32,985 nucleotides of DNA from Chloroflexota bacterium (lineage in GTDB: Bacteria; Chloroflexota; Dehalococcoidia; DSTF01; JACRBR01): assembly GCA_028872875.1 (NCBI GenBank), contig JAGWOC010000033.1:1-32985 (forward strand). Direction: 5' to 3'. The notes under the pieces were generated by a model that had not been told where the DNA came from, ran no database searches, and saw nothing but the letters and a program-made list of their open reading frames with translations. The position numbers were made by a program, and so were the translations under genes. Shown here in pieces: positions 30,824-32,985 of this stretch. The stretch's first letter is position 1; each line of letters starts with the position of its first letter.

Positions 30824-32692
30824 ATGCAGCAACGCCCAACGCTGGTCGATATGCATTCGGACGGAATACGTCACGAGGCGGCGCCGCGTATGGATGACCA
30901 GTTCCCGCTCACCGACCATCCACTCACCACCCCGGCGGCGCCGGCGCGCCCTTCCGCCCGCGCCTGGCTCGCCGATCTCCGCTTCTGGGGCACGCTCGTC
31001 CTCGTCGCGCTCTGCGTCATCGCCGTCGGCGCCGGCCTCTGGGCGACGAGCAGGCCGTCCGATCTGGAAATGGTCGCCACCGCGGCGACCCTCTCCGCCC
31101 TCATCGTGGGGGGCGCCGCGTTCTACCTGCGCGGCCGGGCCAGGGATCGCATCGAACGCGAGCAGGCTGTGCTCTTCGCGCAAATCGCCTCGCACGATGA
31201 GCTGACCGGCCTGTACAACTATCGCTACCTGCGCGAGCGCCTGCGCACCGACCTTACCGCCGCCCGCGCCAGCCGCACGCCGTGCTCGCTCGTCCTCCTC
31301 GACCTCGACAATTTCACGGAGGTCAACGAGCGCTTCGGCCACCTCGCCGGCGACCGCACGCTCGTCGCCGTCGGCGACGCGATGCGCGACGCGGTCGGCG
31401 ACCGCGGCATCGTCGCCCGCTTCGGTGGCGACGAGTTCGCCGTCGTGCTGCCCGGCTGTACGGGCGAGCGCGCGGAAGCGCTTGCCGCCTCGCTGGCGGA
31501 CGCGATCGCCGAGGCGTCGATCCACGCCACGCCGTTGAACAGCCACCTGCGCGTGCACGCGACCTGGGGCATCGCCCAGTACCCCGAACACGGCGACGCC
31601 GGCGACACCCTGATCGCCCACGCCGACAGCGAACTGCACGCCACCAAGGCGGGCGTCCTCGCCGTCAGCGCGCGCAGCGCCGAGCGTCACGCGCAGGACG
31701 TGTTCTTCACGATCGGCGAGGCGATGGGCGCGTCGCTCGATGCGCAGGAGACCCTGGACAACATCGTGCGCGCTGTTACCGCGGCCCTCAATCTCGACAC
31801 CTGCGCAATCCGGCTGGCCGGCGACACGGGGCAGGTGCTCGTCCGCTCGGGCTACGTCGCCGACGAGCACAAGCGGCAGGCGTACCGGGAGATCGAGTCG
31901 CGGGAGCCCGTCACGCACGACGAGCTCGTGCGCACGGGAATGCTCTCGCCGTCGGCCATCTACATCGACGACGTGAGGACCTCGGACCGGCTCGCCGAGC
32001 GCTATCGTGCACTTGCTGAGCCCGGCACCTGGCTCCTGAACGTCCCCGTGCCCGGACGGCGCGAAGGCATACTCACGCTGACGGCCCGCCACACCTGCAC
32101 GCCGCCGCCGCCCACGGAGCTGGCGAACGCCATCGCGCGCCTCGTCTCTGGCGCGCTCCGCAACTGCGACGTCTACGAGGCGGCGAGGCGCCAGGGCGAG
32201 CAGCTCACCCGGCTCGCCGGCGTTGGCGCCCTGCTCTTCGGTGACGGCGACTTCGAAGACCGTCTCGGCACGCTGGCTGCTGCCATCGCCCCGGTGTTCG
32301 ATGTCGATTCGCTGACCATCGATACGATCGACCCGGAGAACGCCCAGCCGTTCCGGCGCAACTTCTACGCGCGTCCCGTCGCAGGTGCGAGCCCCGAATC
32401 GGTCGCTGAGGCGGGGCGTGTCTGGCGCAACATGCGCCCGCAGCTCACCGACCCCGAGACCGCGCGCTTCCTCGCCGCCGTCACCGGCCCGCTGATTATC
32501 GAGGACGCGTCAGAGAACACCCTTGTCCCAGAGAGTGCGCGCCAGATCGCCCGCAAGACCGGCACCCGGACCGTCGCGATCGTCCCGATCGTGTGGCAAG
32601 GCAGGCTGCAAGGGCTTGCCTATTTCGGTAGCAGCCGCGTGCGCGCGTTCAGCGATCAGGACGTCGCCCTGATGGCGAGCGTCGCCGCGTAG
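30824..32692 (+). CDS. Membrane GGDEF-GAF-GAF protein, ended by TAG before its HD-GYP domain
   Basis: A 622-residue c-di-GMP signalling protein. Two membrane helices (about 54-74 and 83-102) precede a GGDEF domain (about 123-285) with DELTGLYNYRYLRERL, LVLLDLDNFTEVNERFGHLAGD and an intact RFGGDEFAVVLP (GGDEF at 201-205), so diguanylate cyclase activity is expected. The RxxD inhibitory site upstream of GGDEF is absent (DRGIVARFGG). Two GAF-like domains follow (about 294-445 and 460-622). The frame stops at a TAG (32690-32692) where the GAF helix continues in related proteins as VAAQIAPSL, and an HD-GYP domain follows in the same frame. ATGs at 30851 and 30890 are alternative starts; none has a strong ribosome site. 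GGACA-TT-TGTCC at 30792-30803 is a small upstream palindrome. Confidence 0.88.
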   Translation: MQQRPTLVDMHSDGIRHEAAPRMDDQFPLTDHPLTTPAAPARPSARAWLADLRFWGTLVLVALCVIAVGAGLWATSRPSDLEMVATAATLSALIVGGAAFYLRGRARDRIEREQAVLFAQIASHDELTGLYNYRYLRERLRTDLTAARASRTPCSLVLLDLDNFTEVNERFGHLAGDRTLVAVGDAMRDAVGDRGIVARFGGDEFAVVLPGCTGERAEALAASLADAIAEASIHATPLNSHLRVHATWGIAQYPEHGDAGDTLIAHADSELHATKAGVLAVSARSAERHAQDVFFTIGEAMGASLDAQETLDNIVRAVTAALNLDTCAIRLAGDTGQVLVRSGYVADEHKRQAYREIESREPVTHDELVRTGMLSPSAIYIDDVRTSDRLAERYRALAEPGTWLLNVPVPGRREGILTLTARHTCTPPPPTELANAIARLVSGALRNCDVYEAARRQGEQLTRLAGVGALLFGDGDFEDRLGTLAAAIAPVFDVDSLTIDTIDPENAQPFRRNFYARPVAGASPESVAEAGRVWRNMRPQLTDPETARFLAAVTGPLIIEDASENTLVPESARQIARKTGTRTVAIVPIVWQGRLQGLAYFGSSRVRAFSDQDVALMASVAA

Positions 32693-32985
32693 ATCGCGCC
32701 CTCGCTGCAGATCGCGACGCTGCACGTCGAGCTCAGGAACTCCTACGACGAGCTGAAGGAGGCGCACCTCGAAGCAATCCTGCGCCTCGCGTACGCGGCC
32801 GAGGCGCGCGACCCGTACACCGGCCGCCACCTCCATCGCATCAAGGCCTTTACCGCGGCGCTCGGCCGGCAGATGGGGCTCAGCGACGAGCAGCTCGAAG
32901 CGCTCAGCTACGGCGCCGTCGTCCACGACCTGGGCAAGCTCCGCATCCCCGACTCCATCCTGATCAAGGCGGGAGAGCTGAGCGA
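32693..32985 (+). pseudogene. HD-GYP domain separated from its gene by an in-frame TAG; runs off the window
   Basis: In the same frame as the GGDEF gene, 97 codons stay open to the window edge. They read IAPSLQIATLHVELRNSYDEL, a linker helix, then an HD-GYP c-di-GMP phosphodiesterase start: AYAAEARDPYTGRHLHRIKA, QMGLSDEQLEALSYGAVVHDLGKLRIPDSIL, split here into motifs (residue His-Asp in VVHDLGK). No ATG, GTG or TTG lies between the TAG and the HD-GYP core, so independent translation is unlikely. It is either a lost domain after a CAG to TAG change, a readthrough product, or a sequencing error. Confidence 0.8.

Noticed and set aside
1-32985. CRISPR arrays, insertion sequences or known riboswitches
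   Set aside because: No regularly spaced repeats, transposase genes or recognisable riboswitch cores were seen on reading both strands.

Overview
The window is a very GC-rich bacterial chromosome segment. Gene content points to a Chloroflexota-like (Dehalococcoidia/Thermomicrobia-type) bacterium: an 11-subunit complex I without NuoEFG, a TIGR03663/Agl23-type membrane glycosyltransferase, a short GSI-alpha-like glutamine synthetase, an ECF sigma/RskA pair, frequent GTG and TTG starts and several candidate leaderless genes. This placement is inferred from gene families and was not tested by phylogeny. There is no integrase, transposase, insertion sequence or CRISPR array.

Layout. (1) 1-3273: a tRNA-Thr(CGU) on the minus strand, then an accessory-looking block: a DinB-like protein and a cupin on the minus strand, a divergent TetR-type regulator, and a SAM-dependent methyltransferase. 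The cupin/TetR intergenic region holds two back-to-back promoters whose -35 boxes overlap, plus a palindrome. (2) 3711-5128: an ECF sigma factor overlapping its RskA-type zinc-finger anti-sigma factor by 4 bases. (3) 5201-7995: a Fur-family regulator, a Zn/Mn-type ABC ATPase with a His-rich tail, its permease and an L,D-transpeptidase lipoprotein, all overlapping, behind a promoter with a Fur-like box in its spacer. (4) 8139-11349, minus strand: an 800-residue membrane glycosyltransferase with an inserted J-like domain, then a solitary NuoB paralogue.

(5) 11350-12214: mostly non-coding, with the remains of one small frame-broken gene. (6) 12215-22540: nuoABCDHIJKLMN, compact except for a 156-base gap between nuoD and nuoH, where nuoEFG lie in 14-subunit operons. 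(7) 22774-24999: a predicted exported protein of unknown function, convergent with glnA. (8) 25267-27947, minus strand: apbE, two small related Pro/Ala-rich membrane-anchored proteins and a di-heme ferric-reductase-like membrane protein, probably one operon for electron transfer at the outer face of the membrane. (9) 28483-30278: etfB and etfA. (10) 30375-30779: a small barrel-like protein. (11) 30824 to the window end: a GGDEF-GAF-GAF-HD-GYP protein interrupted by an in-frame TAG just before the HD-GYP domain.

Working together: ETF, the NADH-module-less complex I and the apbE/ferric-reductase operon make much of this window respiratory. Complex I should oxidise a non-NADH donor and reduce quinone while moving protons, and ETF probably delivers electrons from acyl-CoA-type dehydrogenases through a quinone reductase not encoded here. 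The most notable leads are the ApbE operon with two uncharacterised paired proteins, the J-like insertion lacking HPD in the glycosyltransferase, the amber codon splitting a c-di-GMP enzyme, and a set of candidate leaderless promoters.
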